A stretch of 64,000 nucleotides of DNA, from the NCBI RefSeq assembly GCF_004798865.1, contig NW_025336480.1, positions 15,294,980 through 15,358,979 on the forward strand. Direction: 5' to 3'. The position numbers were made by a program, and so were the translations under genes. The notes under the pieces are model-generated. The model did not search any database and had not been told where the DNA came from. It was given only the letters and a program-made list of their open reading frames with translations. Source of the stretch: Varanus komodoensis (lineage: Eukaryota > Chordata > Lepidosauria > Squamata > Varanidae). Positions 48,140 through 60,689 of the stretch are shown piece after piece (within the stretch, counting starts at the first letter, position 1; each line of letters opens with the position of its first letter).

Positions 48140-48500
48140 TAATCCCAAGAACATAAGAGCCCTGTCAGATCAGACCAGTGGATCATGTGGTGAGCATCCT
48201 CTGGTTTGTAGGCATAGGCCTGCAGTACCCCACTGTTTCTTGCTCTCCTCAGGCTTTGTATCAGAGTCATATGGCCTCTCAATGTGGAGTGAGTCTGTCC
48301 TCCATTATTTTGTCTAATCCCCCTTTAAAAGTGAAATTCTTGTGGCAGTGAATTATGTGAAGAATACTTTTTTGAGTCTGTTCTGAACCTATTGCCAAAC
48401 TTCGGGTCCTGCTTCTACTAATTACTGAATCATTACTATCTGCAACAGCAGGGGGCTGATGGCCTTGGCCCCTTCCAATTTTACTATTCTCTGATTCTAC
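48140..48500 (-). mobile_element. Dispersed reptile repeat (AACATAAGAGCCCTG family), antisense CR1-like
   Basis: GAACATAAGAGCCCTGTCAG then ATCAGACCAGTGGATCATGT opens the copy. It continues with CTCAATGTGGAGTGAGTCTG, CTAATCCCCCTTTAAAAGTG, GGCAGTGAATTATGTGAAGA and TCTGAACCTATTGCCAAACT. This follows the very common reptile repeat beginning AACATAAGAAGAGCCCTGCT, which I believe to be the antisense 3' part of a CR1-like LINE, though the exact family is uncertain. Confidence 0.65.
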
Positions 48501-49541
48501 CTACATGGTTGTTGATGGCAAGAGAATTACAGATGGTTGGTAATAGAGAACTTCCCTTTCCAAAAGCCATACTGAATTTTTTTCAGCAGTTTGGTTCTTG
48601 TAGAAGTTTAATTCATCTAACTGTAATAAAGCTTTCCCCTAATTTATCTGAGCTAGGTAATGACTGTAATTTCCTGGTTTCATTCTTTTAATGTTGGTGT
48701 GTGGACTATCTTACTGGCCTTTGGTATGGAGATTGATTTTAATGTCAAGTTTTGTCAATAGGTCAACAATTTAATAGTTCTAAGAATTTTTGGGACTGTG
48801 CCATCTAAACCTGATAATTTCTTTACTGTTTAATTTGTTAATCTCTTGTCACTGCTTCAGCTGTCCTCCTATACAGAGCAATTCAGATATGCATATTTGT
48901 CCAACATTTTCTACAATGAAGACTTATACTTGGGTTCTCACCATTCCACCAGATTTCCAGTATGCTATACATCTATATTCTCTTTTAGTACCATACACTG
49001 TATTTTCCTATGGTTTGCTTTTCCTGGTTCTGAAATTAGTATGCAAAACATTAAAAACTATCCCTTCCCAAGTGTTTCATTTATGTACAGTTTCTCTAAT
49101 AACTGATTGCCTACTTTTTGGCCTCTTTAAATGAATATAATTTGTTCATGACCATTTCTACCTTATTGCTAGTTTGATGACCTGGTATAACTATGCTATC
49201 ATCTCTATGGGATGGGTCATTTTTATTGCTTACCTACAATATAATTCGGACTCACATAATTGAACTCAGTGTAAGGATTGTACCTACAAAAATGAAATGC
49301 TTGTAAAAATAATTTTGGATCACAGTCTCATTGAAGGTTAAAATGTTGGGAGGAAAAGTAGCTGTGTTGAAACAAGCTTTTTTTAAAAAAAAGATACATA
49401 ATTGAAGACAAACTAGTGTTGGTTGTATAGCAAAAGAGCAAGAGATAGTTTTAGAAATTATCTTGCTGTTTTGCTTGTATTGTAAAAGTACATAAACAAG
49501 TGCAGGAATGGATATAAAATATATGTTCTGTTGTCTTCCAG

Positions 49542-49728
49542 GGAAAGTGCGCAGTCTAAGTTCATCGTTGTGGTCACTGACCCACTTGACAGCTTTGCAT
49601 CTCAGTGACAACTCCTTATCCCGTATTCCTTCAGACATTGCCAAGCTTCACAATCTGGTATATTTGGACCTGTCCTCTAATAAAATCCGCAGTTTGCCAG
49701 CAGAACTCGGAAACATGGTGTCACTCAG
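49542..49728 (+). CDS. CNOT6: CNOT6 coding exon 2 (residues 38-100, LRR region)
   Basis: The acceptor is TTGTCTTCCAG and the donor CTCAG|GTAAGC, phase 2. It encodes GKVRSLSSSLWSLTHLTALH, LSDNSLSRIPSDIAKLHNLV, YLDLSSNKIRSLPAELGNMV, SLR: the first two leucine-rich repeats and the start of the third (LxxLxLxxNxLxxIP pattern). These repeats dock the CNOT7/CNOT8 deadenylase partner, known for the family. Intron 49729-51695 shows no recognised feature. Confidence 0.95.
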
Positions 49729-51695
49729 GTAAGCAGCTTGATTCTTTCACCTGTGAGTCCAGTGTGAAGCCACTTGAGACTTCTGCATCATACTGTATTG
49801 TGATTTATCAGGAATCCAGCCTTGGTCAGCTTCTAGCAATTTGAAGTGAAACTCTACTTGGTTTTTTCCAGGTTGTGTTGGAATAATTCAGACTTCTGGT
49901 GCTTAGGGAAGTTCTGGTTGCCAGTATTCTATACTCCAGATCATTTCTGCCCAAATGTGGGCTGTTAGGTGTGTAAGCATCTTCCACTGGAGTGTAATCC
50001 ACTATTTTGCCTCATTCGCCCACTTACTCTTCCCAGTTTTTGGCCATCCTGGAGAAGGACTGTAATACAGCAGTGACTACTCCTGAAAATGTCTCAAATT
50101 TCAAGCATGTCCTGTCCAACAGTACAGGTGATTGCTTTTTTAAAAGGGAACCTAAAAGTGTCACAAGCTTGCTGCATGGGCTTCTACTTCAGTTCTTTTT
50201 CAGTTGAATGTAAACTTGGCTGTTTGGTGCTGTTTAAAGTTCAATATAATTTGACTTAAAAGATGTCATTGCCCTTTGTGATAGTTCCCACTTTTGTTCC
50301 TTTTTCAAAATTTAAATTTGCTAAGTATCAATTTTACCATCCTCAGGTGTCCCTTCATAAAATCATGTCATCCTGTGTGTACTCTTTTCCCATGGAAATA
50401 AGGATAGAAACACTGGGGTTAATCACCACATATTGAACAGCCACTATTTTCTGTTGGATCATTGGTAATACCAATGGCAAGACTGAATAGTAACTACTAA
50501 TGTTTTGAAGGCTAAACCTTTATAAAAGCAGCATCAGCTATGGTATCCAATAGTATAAAAGGTGTGGTTTCATTTTGGTTGTTGTAAGAACAACCAGAGA
50601 AACAGCATACCACTTAAGCATTTTTGGCTGTGTGTTGCTATTTTGATGGTTCCTTCAGAGTTGATATTGGCAGTTTTTTGTGGTGTGCATCTTCTATTCA
50701 ACTTCGTGTTATTGTATTGTTTTACTTTGCATGCCTTTGGATAGATAAAGAAAAGATGCCAATACGGTGTTAATTTTGCAGCAAGGCTGTGTCTGGTAGT
50801 CTGCCAGCATTCTCCATTAGCTAAACTATATATTAAAAAAATGCAAGGCAAGGGAATAATCATCTTCTGCCTTGCTCTGCCACTTGTTCCCTACTATTTC
50901 TACGCTTACCCTTGCTGCCATCTTTACTTCAAGACGAAGGAGTTGAGGGATAGCAAAATAAAAAAAAGTCATCATTGTCCATTGCCAGAATTAATCTAGT
51001 CTAAAATATTTTGCCCACAATGTATCATTTTTTTGATACCTAAAACTGTCATATTCCAGACAATGAGTTGGACCCAAGGTCACAGTTCTGCCAGTGGAAC
51101 AAATACTACTGGTGGAATGGGACTTTTCTATCCTCTCTTGCCCTCTGCATTCCCTCCAGAGCAAACCTGGCAGCAGGGAAGAGGAAACAATGGTGGGAAT
51201 ATGATCTCAGAGCCCACCAAATGCATTTAATCTACTGCTATATCTCAAAAGAAGTTTGTGATATCTTTTTAAAAGACTTCATTCAGTGTATCTGTAAACA
51301 GTAAACTGAGCACCAAAACCAAAAAAGTGGTGAAGAAACCCAGCAGTTCACTCGTCGTGTAATGTGATTGGCTACTGTTTAAATGCTTTAGTGTGTGAGC
51401 ACCTTACAGCCTTCATTAGTAATCCTGACTATGTAAATTGTTGTTCCATTGTTATTTCTTCATTAATAGTTTAACAAGATTATGTTTAGAAGACTTGCTA
51501 GCCAATTTGTTTTAATTCATCATGTTTAATATTCTCTTTAAATTCTACAAGATTGCTAATCCTTACTGTTCAGTTTTCCATTGTTTTTTAAGTGCCTTTT
51601 AGTGCAGATTCTCTTTTGTACTTAAACAATTAGTTAGTTTAAAATAATTAACTATATATTTTTGCTACTTTTGTCTTCATTTGACTTGCTAATAG

Positions 51696-51781
51696 GGAAC
51701 TCCATTTAAATAACAACCTGTTACGAGTTCTACCATTTGAGCTGGGAAAACTGTTTCAATTACAGACACTGGGTTTGAAAG
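51696..51781 (+). CDS. CNOT6: CNOT6 coding exon 3 (residues 100-128, LRR region)
   Basis: The acceptor is TTGCTAATAG and the donor TTGAAAG|GTATGA. It encodes ELHLNNNLLRVLPFELGKLF then QLQTLGLK, completing the third repeat and starting the fourth. LPFELG distinguishes CNOT6 from CNOT6L (LPYELG), as I recall the paralogues. Phase 2 in, phase 1 out. Intron 51782-52242 (461 bases) holds nothing recognised. Confidence 0.95.
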
Positions 51782-52242
51782 GTATGAACTTTATTTATTG
51801 TTTCGTGCCCTTTGTCTGCATTTTTAATTTTCTTTCATTTTGCAGCAACCATCACTTTCAAGCTGATATGTAATAAATAAAACTACTACTTGGAATTGAC
51901 TTACTAAGAACTAAACACTGTCAAATTGTGCTGTTCACTGTATTCCTTCTTAAAGGACATTCCCCTCTTTATAAGATGCTGAACTAGCTCTGGTGTTTTC
52001 CACACCTATATAAACCTCAAGTATCTGTTATTGGCTCACATTTTTCCTCATCTTGCCCCATACCTGATCCCAAACTGATCTAGTGTGCTGATGGTTTTAT
52101 GAAGTAAGAGTCTCAAATTTTCAATCATTTGCTTCCAGTGTTCTGAACTGAGCTTCCCATATATTAGCTTTAGAATCAAAAGCATCTAGATCCATATTCT
52201 TCTTGTGTTCTCATCGTTTTCCCTCTCCTGACACTTTTACAG

Positions 52243-52347
52243 GGAACCCACTTACACAGGATATTCTGAATCTCTATCAGGAACCAGACGGAACAAGAAG
52301 GCTACTGAATTACTTGCTTGATAACCTGGCAGGTACTGCAAAAAGAA
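52243..52347 (+). CDS. CNOT6: CNOT6 coding exon 4 (residues 129-163)
   Basis: The acceptor is GACACTTTTACAG and the donor AAAAGAA|GTAAGT. It encodes GNPLTQDILNLYQEPDGTRR then LLNYLLDNLAGTAKR, the cap of the LRR domain. It is followed by an intron of only 82 bases (52348-52429), the shortest of the gene. Confidence 0.95.
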
Positions 52348-52429
52348 GTAAGTAGTGACTTTCTAGCACATGCATTTCTGCCCTTTATAATAAATACAAT
52401 CTTATACTTACTTTTGTCTTCCTTAATAG

Positions 52430-52498
52430 TTTCAACAGAACAGCCACCTCCTAGATCTTGGATTATGTTGCAAGAACCAGATCGAACGAGACCAACAG
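52430..52498 (+). CDS. CNOT6: CNOT6 coding exon 5 (69 bases, residues 164-186)
   Basis: The acceptor is GTCTTCCTTAATAG and the donor CAACAG|GTAGCA. It encodes STEQPPPRSWIMLQEPDRTR then PT, the linker between the LRR and nuclease domains. It is a multiple of three with phase 1 at both ends, so skipping it would keep the frame. Intron 52499-53674 holds a short dispersed repeat at about 52782-52850 and an inverted-repeat-like stretch at 53160-53410. Confidence 0.93.
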
Positions 52499-52781
52499 GT
52501 AGCAAGCACTGAAGTATCTGTGCTCAGATTACTGACTTTCCAGTTATGTTGCCTGAACAACATTTTAAAGTTCCCTTCTTTCTTCTAGCATCTAGTGTAG
52601 ATATTCTAGAGGTAAAATGGTGGGTATATGTTTTAAATTGGAAAAACTGATACTTAAAAGGTTTCATTTTCTTTTAAATTTTGGAACAATATATTGCTTT
52701 ATACATGCTGTCAAATCTTTTTTGAAAAATTATTTGCATGGTAGAAAAATACTTTTTAAACTCATTTCCTCATTCAACAGT

Positions 52782-52850
52782 CCAATCCTGTGGATCAGAG
52801 TTTACTCAGAAATAAATCCTTCCAATTTTAGTGGGGCTTAGTCCAGGTAT
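52782..52850 (+). repeat. Dispersed CAATCCTA/GGGCTTA repeat, second copy
   Basis: AGTCCAATCCTGTGGATCAG then AGTTTACTCAGAAATAAATC and TAGTGGGGCTTAGTCCAGGT match the consensus phrases 'tttactcagaagtaagtcc' and 'tggggcttactcccaggta'. Confidence 0.6.
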
Positions 52851-53674
52851 GAAACAAACCCTTAGTTAATTTAGGGTTGAAATCAAGTAAGAGCTCCTTA
52901 GTAATTTAAAAGCTATCCTCATCTTGGAAAAATCCTTTAAATTTCTAATATAAGATGGCTTTAGATCTTGAAGGGGGAAGTTTCAACCATGGCCTTTGCA
53001 AGCAAAAGACATTCAAATCTAGTTTTTATTATACCAAAGCATTGTATACCAACCTTCTAGTGTAAAGGAACCACTTTGATTGCCACCATATTTAATTGAA
53101 ACATTGAAAAGTGCAATGAATTAGAAGCCAGGCGGCAGCATTAACTATTACAACCAAAACATAACAAATGTTGGCTGAATTCGCACATCACCACAACCCC
53201 TGTCAGCTTGCAGTGGCATGTTCCAGCAATCACTTTGGCTATGTAAGCCCTATCTGGCATTTGCCATGCCGTGTCATATAATAAAACTCTGGCAGTTTGG
53301 GCTTTGGAAGGATTAAACAACCCTCATACCATCATCATCGCCTGGGTTTGTGTGACATGGGAAGCCATGGTAATGGTTGGCCAGGGTTTACATATTTGGA
53401 ATGGTAGCTAATACATGTGAAGCATTCAGAAGATTAATTAACTTCAGGTGGTTTGTTGTGATATGCCTACAAGCCCATGATCTGCTACCCATAGTTGGGT
53501 GTCTATATTCTATAAAGAAAACAAAAATGCTCTTCAGGGTCAGCTGTCAGTGATATATTAGGGTTTGATTAGACAAAGCCAAAAACAGATTAGTTTATTG
53601 AAAGTTAATGAACCTTGTCATAATTTGTTTAAATTAGGTGTTTCTCTGTGTAAGAAAATTTCTTTGTTTTGCAG

Positions 53675-53832
53675 CTCTGTTCTCTGTCATGTGCTACAAT
53701 GTTCTCTGTGATAAATATGCTACTCGGCAGCTATATGGCTATTGCCCATCATGGGCATTGAACTGGGAATACAGGAAAAAGGCTATTATGCAGGAAATCT
53801 TAAGCTGTAATGCTGATATCATAAGTCTCCAG
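53675..53832 (+). CDS. CNOT6: CNOT6 coding exon 6 (residues 187-239, EEP domain start)
   Basis: The acceptor is CTTTGTTTTGCAG and the donor CTCCAG|GTGAGA, phase 0. It encodes ALFSVMCYNVLCDKYATRQL then YGYCPSWALNWEYRKKAIMQ and EILSCNADIISLQ. N195 in CYNVLCD is an active-site residue of the EEP fold. The next exon opens with E240, so the LQ|EVE metal-binding motif is split by the intron. Intron 53833-55899 shows no recognised feature. Confidence 0.95.
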
Positions 53833-55899
53833 GTGAGAAATGATTTTGTTCTTTATGTATTCATCATGTTTTAAAGTTTAAACCTGAGCAGTTTTAGTGT
53901 GTAAGTAATTGTTCTCTGTGTGACAACTATAGCATGCTCTTCTGTATTTCTTCTTTGTGTTAAAATGAGCCATCAGTTTCTGCTGTAAGAATCATTTTCA
54001 TGTAGCTGCAATAGTACAGTCAGATGAGTAGGGAAATGGTAAAGGAGCACTACAAACCCCAAATATTTGTTGTCTCCCATTCCCACCCCCTATAGCAAGA
54101 AGCACATGAGAATCAATTCCGGATTTATCATTCTTGCATAGAGATTGATTTGATATCCCATCTGTTAGTAAGATAGGCTATGTGGCTGCAGTGGATGTGC
54201 CAAGCTAGCAGATGCTGTAAAAAAGAGTTGCAGAGCTTCTCTGCTGGGGATTACACAGGCCTTGAAGCAGAAAACAGGAATTAGGGTCAACCTTGCTGGC
54301 CAATGCTCATTTCATCAAGCCAGGAAAAATCTATTTTGTTGTATTAAATGTTATACCCTGTCGTATCTCAAGAACTGAAGGTTGAGCCTCAGTAGATCGA
54401 AATGGTACAAAAATATAACATTTCAACTAATTTAAAGGATCAAAGCTCTGCCCAGGTTCTCTGCCCTTCCCTCCCCCTTCTTGTGTTCTTTCTTTACTGT
54501 TGTTCTCATTGTTGCAAGCACCACATGAATTACAAAATTCTATTTTGTGATTATACAAAAAATTGATACCATGACTAGCATTTAAGAACTGCAGGATTCT
54601 CATTGCAGTTCTTTATGTGCTCTCACAGAATGCTGTGGTTCATTTATAATTTGGCTCATGAAGATGATTTTGTTGAAAAGGGTTTGGTGCCCAGTTGTCC
54701 ATCCATGATCAGGAGTACAGTTTGATCTTGTGTGAGTTTTGTGGACTCCAGGTCTGATTGCTGTTTGACAGGGCTAGAATATAACTTGAGCTTTTTTATG
54801 TGGCCATTTTGTGTTTTGTCCAGTGCTTAGTCTCTATTCCTGTGCATTAGCTTCAGTTTATACTGTAAATGATTGACTGTTCTAATGCCATATTTTGCAT
54901 CTCACAGAAATGCATATTCCATTTTCCACTTAGTTCTTCCTGTTGAAGTGCTAGACTATTTTTATTTATTACTGAAGTTAGTTTAGGGCACAATCCTATA
55001 CATGTTTTGTCGGTAAAGGCTGTGCAGTGTCCAGCATTCCATAGTTGCTATGGTTGACTGACTAACGTTGGGAGCTGCCGGACTTTTTTCTGCCTAAACA
55101 TGCATAGCATTGCATCCTTAGTGGCTTCTGCATGTCCTGTTCAGATGGGAGGTGGAGAACTGCCTTGCCAGATCACATGGTACAATTCTGTGTGGCTAGG
55201 CTCACTCCTTCAGTCATGTGAACCTGCATGCTTTTTGGGAACATTAAGATAACACACTTCCTTCATTCCTGTTTTGTGCTTGTGTTGTGGGTTCAACCAT
55301 TTTTCAGCAATTCAGTGTGGTGACCATTTCAGTATATTGTGTCCCATTTCTTCATTAGGAAGCCTAAACAGCTTACATAAGTAGTATTTAGATGCTAATT
55401 GGCTTCATGTCAAGTTCGTTCCACACCCATTTAGTTTGAACAAGACTACAGTGTCAAGTGATCCCAGACCATTTTCTAGGCTTTCTCATTTGTGCAGTGC
55501 TGAATGATTGAATCAGAATTTACACATGGAAGCAAGGAGGAGGATTTGCTACCTCTGTTTTTGGAAATTGTTTCCACCCACTTTTCAGGAGTCTGGCCCG
55601 GCTGGGCAGCAGGGGAGATAGGGACAGGGACCATCTGCTTCTAACAGCCCCATTAGATGCACCTTTGTCAGGATCCAATGCAATATATAATTCTTAACTC
55701 TGCTTCTCTTCCCTCCCCTTCTCTGCCATGCTTTGTCCTTGTGGACACTATCAACACACTTTTTCAGAAGATCTAACTTAAAGTCTTGCTTTATAACAAA
55801 CTTTTGGGAGAGCTTGATCTTGAGTTATTTAAGCCCCCTTTTTTTAAGTTGCACTGTATATCTGGTACTCAAGTAATTGTATGCTTTCTTCCATTTTAG

Positions 55900-56054
55900 G
55901 AGGTCGAAACTGAGCAGTACTACAGTTTCTTCTTAGCAGAATTGAAAGAACGTGGGTACAATGGATTCTTTAGTCCGAAATCTAGAGCTAGGACAATGTC
56001 TGAACAAGAAAGAAAACATGTTGATGGCTGTGCAATATTTTTCAAGACAGAAAA
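55900..56054 (+). CDS. CNOT6: CNOT6 coding exon 7 (residues 240-291, catalytic Glu)
   Basis: The acceptor is CTTCCATTTTAG and the donor GAAAA|GTAAGC, phase 2. It encodes EVETEQYYSFFLAELKERGY, NGFFSPKSRARTMSEQERKH and VDGCAIFFKTEK. E240 is the catalytic Mg-binding glutamate of CCR4-type deadenylases. Intron 56055-57702 carries one SINE (56536-56760). Confidence 0.95.
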
Positions 56055-56535
56055 GTAAGCAAAATGTTGGTTACAGTGGCTGAAGCTGGCTTAATACTTT
56101 AATTGCAAACTAGCCCCATCTACAGTGACTTAAGTCCTCTGGCATTAGCTTTTCTCCATAATAAAAAACTGAGGCATTCCTGTAGTCCTGAGTTTAGTTA
56201 CTTTGTATTATACATTCTTGTTTTGCAAAAAGGGATTTTGTTGGTGATCTGGGAATCTAGAAATACCCCAACTATTTAAGGCAACAGTTTCATTCACTAA
56301 TGAAATATGAAGAAATATAGTTCTCATTCGTGGATTTTTGTAATAGTCCAGCATTTCCTGAGGAACGTGAAATGATTAGTATGGAAGTTTTCATAGTGAA
56401 TAAAATGTATGAATACTGGAGCTTTTGTATAATGTTTAAAGATGTATATATCTGACTGCTATACCTTTTGATAACATACATTAAAATGTAATAAACATTT
56501 TTCTAGAGGTTACTTGAGTTGCTCCTAAGATAGCT

Positions 56536-56760
56536 GGTGTATCATAGTGGTTAAAGGACTGAACTATGAAATTGAGCATCTCTGATTCAAATCTCTCTGC
56601 TCATTGGGTGGCCGTAGGTATGCCAGTCCCTTAGGCTGAATCCTCCCTGCCCCAAATTTGTAGTATTACAGGATTGTTGCAAGAATTACACCAATGTTAA
56701 GTATTACTATCATTATTAAGGCAGTGTAAATCTAACAGTAAAATGTAATACTTCTTTAGA
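56536..56760 (+). mobile_element. tRNA/CORE-type SINE
   Basis: GGTGTATCATAGTGGTTAAA (A box), GATTCAAATCTC (B box), GGCCGTAGGTATGCCAGTCC, 'aggctgaatcctccctgcc', ATTACAGGATTGTTGCAAGA. This is the sense copy of the SINE seen antisense at 41.2 and 42.2 kb. Confidence 0.65.
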
Positions 56761-57702
56761 AGGCAGTATTTTTCTAGTGTATAAGGCTTGTACAAACAGT
56801 CCCTGGTTTAAACCTCACCTTGATTATGAATGCACCAGAAGGCTTTAAGCAAGCTAATCTCTAAGGATTAATTGCCCCCATCATGCAGTGTGTTGGCAAG
56901 ACTGGGCACCAATGTACTGTGTGTCAGGCACTTTGAGAACTCTGAAGCACCATATAAATGATTAGTTCAGCACATCCTAATACTAGAACACGTAGGCGGT
57001 TGGCAAGTAAATGATTATATGAAGGCCGTACTAACATTGGCTCTGTGGCAGTGCAAATCATGTTGCACTAGCAGGAATGGCCTCTAACCCAACAGGAAGT
57101 TAGGACTTAATAGTGCAGCTCTGGAAACTAGCTGAAATTAGGACTTCTTTTCTGCAACTTCCCCTGCGTTTTCCTGTTCTGGAAGAACTAGCTTGAGCTA
57201 GTTGTTAGTTAGGGTATCAAGCTAGCTGTCATTCCTGCTACTGCAAGGGCAGTGTTGCATACTGTCCAAAGTATGTGTGCATTTTAAAAATTCATATATA
57301 TCAGACCATTGTATTATCAGTATTTCACATTTTTGATGATCACAAATTTAAAGACATGTTGCAGTGGTTGTATATTCAGCACGTTTCTGAAAACTGGCAC
57401 ATCTATAATGAAAAATCCTTAAGATTGAGAGTAAAGATAGCCATTTTTCAAGTAGTAATGTTCCTCTGCACACATGTGGTAACTTTGTTTTCTTTTACCA
57501 TTTTACCAAATGGTATTCTCCCTTGCCTGATCAAAAACCCAGCTTAAGTTGCAGCTGTGTATGTTGTAAGAAGCTACCATTTGCTCATTGCCTATACACT
57601 GAAGAAGTACTACTGTATTATTTCTGTATTTATAAAATGGAGAATAAATCTCACATGGAGTTCCGATTTCTGTGTGTGTGTGTGTTTTGTTTTTGTTTTA
57701 AG

Positions 57703-57857
57703 GTTCACTTTGGTTCAGAAGCATACTGTTGAATTCAACCAACTGGCTATGGCAAACTCAGAAGGATCTGAAGCAATGCTGAACAGAGTAATGACAAAAG
57801 ATAACATTGGAGTTGCTGTGTTGTTAGAGTTACGAAAGGAATTAATAGAAATGTCAT
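57703..57857 (+). CDS. CNOT6: CNOT6 coding exon 8 (residues 291-343)
   Basis: The acceptor is GTTTTTGTTTTAAG, preceded by a short (TG)n, and the donor TCAT|GTAAGT, phase 1. It encodes FTLVQKHTVEFNQLAMANSE then GSEAMLNRVMTKDNIGVAVL and LELRKELIEMS, the middle of the nuclease domain. Intron 57858-59399 has LINE-tail-like sequence near 58505-58570 and nothing else recognised. Confidence 0.94.
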
Positions 57858-59399
57858 GTAAGTAAAAAGTAATCTGGTGTTTAGATTGAATCCCACTCTG
57901 TGTGCAACCCTAACCCTTTCCAGACTTGAATAGACATATCACATGGAACAAAATTAGTAACTATAGGCTAATAGTGATCTATAGGCTAATAGTAATAGAA
58001 ATAGTGATATTTTAAAGCTTTCTGTGTTTTATGCTGAAATGAATTTATGATTGAAAATTTATCTAAAATTCCAGAGGCTATATGGCAAGCTTAGAGGTGA
58101 TAAAAAAGCCATTTCTCACATTTCAAAACTGTCTAGACCTCTACACCAGTGGAGAAATGAACATCCCCAGGATTTCCAAGCAGTGCTGAAACACAAATGT
58201 CTTTCTCTCCATCATCATTACCTACTCAGAGTTTTGCATAACTTCTGTGACAGTGGATGTAGGGTGACATTCTGCTTCAATGTACTCATACTTTCCCTGA
58301 TAATACCATTTTTAATTTATTTAAAATCTAAGCTCTTGTAGTTTTAAAGGCAGGGTTAAAGGCTAAAGCAAGATTAGGGGAAACAGTGAAGATTCTTGGG
58401 GAGAGAAAAGGATTTGTTTAAAATTAATTGTTCACTCCTTCCTTAGTCATGCCTGTAGCTTACACCCATGATTCTCATGCTTCTTTTCCTTTGACTGCTG
58501 TATTGTGTTTGTTTATTTCATTTCTATACTGCTCAATAGCCAGAAGGCTCTCTGTGCTTGCCCAGTTTTGCAAATTAAAACACTGCTTATCATCATATGG
58601 ATGACTGTCTCGGGTGCTGAATGAAGCTGTATCTTGTGAGTTAAGTAAACATGTCTGCAGCTTGTCACTGCAGACAATAGCCCTATTCAGAGATTACTGG
58701 CATGAAGGGGCAATGCAGAAACAAACAGCATATGTTTAACCCTACCTTGAAATCACCCAGCTTCTAATGTGTTGAGGAATACATTCTGCGGCACAGTGCC
58801 TCTTCACCTGCGGAGGGTTCCCAGATTGCAAATCACACAGGGAGTCTCCATAGTAGAACAGCCACCATACTGCAGATACTGCACTGAAATTGGGGGATCT
58901 GGCCTGAGTTACATGACAATGGGTCCAGGGCTGATGGTGCATCCATTTCTGCCTTCATCACCGCTTTCATGGCTGTAACACCTTCACAAGGCCACTGTCT
59001 TTCCAAATTGCAGAATTTCAATCTGGATATCCTTTTCTTTAATGGAGAAAGCACAGTGACTGAAGGATGTTGCAGTTAAAGTACAATTCTCTCTGTGTGT
59101 AATCATGTTTGCTACAAAACTCTATGTGCTACCAGTGGTTTTAAAGATACTGTTCATTTGCTGCGGCTATTTGTTATCATACCAATAATGTAATGAAGCC
59201 AGCAGAGGGAGCAGAGAACTCCTTGTTTTTTGACTCATAAAATGGCTGGCTGAGTTTAAAAAAAAACCTGGTTATGTGAGGTTCATGTTAATTATCACTA
59301 GCTGACTTGATTTATCTGTCGACAAATTTTTTAAAGTGTTTTTACTCATGGAAGCCATGCATTTATCCCGCTTGACGTTTCTTTTACTTCCCATTTCAG

Positions 59400-59630
59400 C
59401 TGGCAAGCCACACCCTGGAACAGACAAACAGCTTGTCCTTGTAGCAAATGCACACATGCACTGGGACCCAGAGTATTCTGATGTGAAGCTGGTGCAAACC
59501 ATGATGTTTCTTTCTGAAGTGAAGAACATAATTGACAAAGCCTCTCGGAGTCTCAAGCCTGGAATTTCAGGAGACCATGCTACAATTCCACTTGTACTGT
59601 GTGCAGATCTAAATTCTCTGCCAGATTCTG
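59400..59630 (+). CDS. CNOT6: CNOT6 coding exon 9 (residues 343-419, catalytic Asp)
   Basis: The acceptor is TTCCCATTTCAG and the donor GATTCTG|GTAAAC, phase 1. It encodes GKPHPGTDKQLVLVANAHMH, WDPEYSDVKLVQTMMFLSEV, KNIIDKASRSLKPGISGDHA and TIPLVLCADLNSLPDS. The NAHMHWDP and CADLN motifs carry H361, D412 and N414 of the active site. The segment SLKPGISGDHATI is the least conserved part compared with mammals as I recall them. Intron 59631-60486 contains a MIR-like SINE. Confidence 0.95.
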
Positions 59631-59885
59631 GTAAACACAACCATATTCAATTTAATTCTTAAAACTGCAGTCAAGACTTTTAGGGATTTTCTTCTGTACT
59701 GAATTTGGAGATATATGCTTCAAGCCCTATGGTAGGAAAGCATCAGCTATAAAGGTGGCAGTTAAGAAAATCATAGGAGAGTTCACCTGAGTGGTGATAA
59801 ACTTCTTTTTGATAAGAAAGAAAACTTCTTTCTTTGTGGTAATACTTTCTGATTGTGGAACTAATTAAAGGTGTTAACCCTGTGT

Positions 59886-60060
59886 TGACTAAGAGGCAGC
59901 GTGAACCAGGAAGTTCCTATTAAGCATCTCATGAACCATTATTTTTTTCAGCCTCAGCATTTCATTTGCAACATGGGGATAATAATACTGAGCTACCTTA
60001 AAGGTTTGCTGTAAGGATTACTGATGCGTGTGAATTGTTTTGATCACTGCATAAATACAT
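59886..60060 (+). mobile_element. MIR-like CORE-SINE
   Basis: CAGCCTCAGCATTTCATTTG then CAACATGGGGATAATAATAC, 'agctaccttaaaggtttgctgtaaggatta', 'tgaattgttttgatcactgcataaata' follow the MIR core order (tcagtttcctcatctgtaaaatggggataataata...ttgtgaggatt). Confidence 0.65.
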
Positions 60061-60486
60061 GAATGTTCAGTGGTGGCGTACATCTTGCTTTGCTTGCAGA
60101 TGGAAGGCCCCTGGCACTAAGAGGTGGAAGGCGCTGTGCAGCTGTTTTGTTTTTTCTTAATAACATTTCTGCAGGAAGGGAAAGATGGTACAAGCAGTTG
60201 GAATGCTCAGGAAGGTCACAAAGCAGAGTATCCCTTTTGCATCCCTTGTAAAATTTTCCGAATAAGGCAGGGCAGTGATATGATAAAGGTCTTATTTGGA
60301 AGTATTCATAGTCTGTTTTTCTATTCTTAGTATGTTTGTCTTAGCCCTAAATAATCCCTTGTGGGCCCATGTGGTAGTTAAAAACAGATTGTGGCAGCAT
60401 CTTTGGAATAGCACACTAGCTTTGGTTGCAGTACTACTATGAGCAACAGCATGCTTAGTATGGTGCTGTCTTATTTTCTCTCTCAG

Positions 60487-60689
60487 GTGTGGTTGAATAT
60501 TTGAGCACTGGTGGCGTGGAAACAAACCACAAAGATTTTAAGGAACTGAGATATAATGAAAGTCTCACTAACTTCAGTTGTAATGGGAAAAATGGGACAA
60601 CCAATGGAAGGATCACTCATGGTTTCAAGTTGAAGAGTGCCTATGAGAATGGCCTAATGCCTTATACAAATTACACATTTGATTTCAAG
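60487..60689 (+). CDS. CNOT6: CNOT6 coding exon 10 (residues 420-487); last coding exon beyond window
   Basis: The acceptor is TTTTCTCTCTCAG and the donor TTCAAG|GTAAGA, phase 0. It encodes VVEYLSTGGVETNHKDFKEL, RYNESLTNFSCNGKNGTTNG, RITHGFKLKSAYENGLMPYT and NYTFDFK. In the family the next exon starts GIIDYIFYS and carries the catalytic SDHF motif (expected His 531). I could not find it before 64000. Confidence 0.95.
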
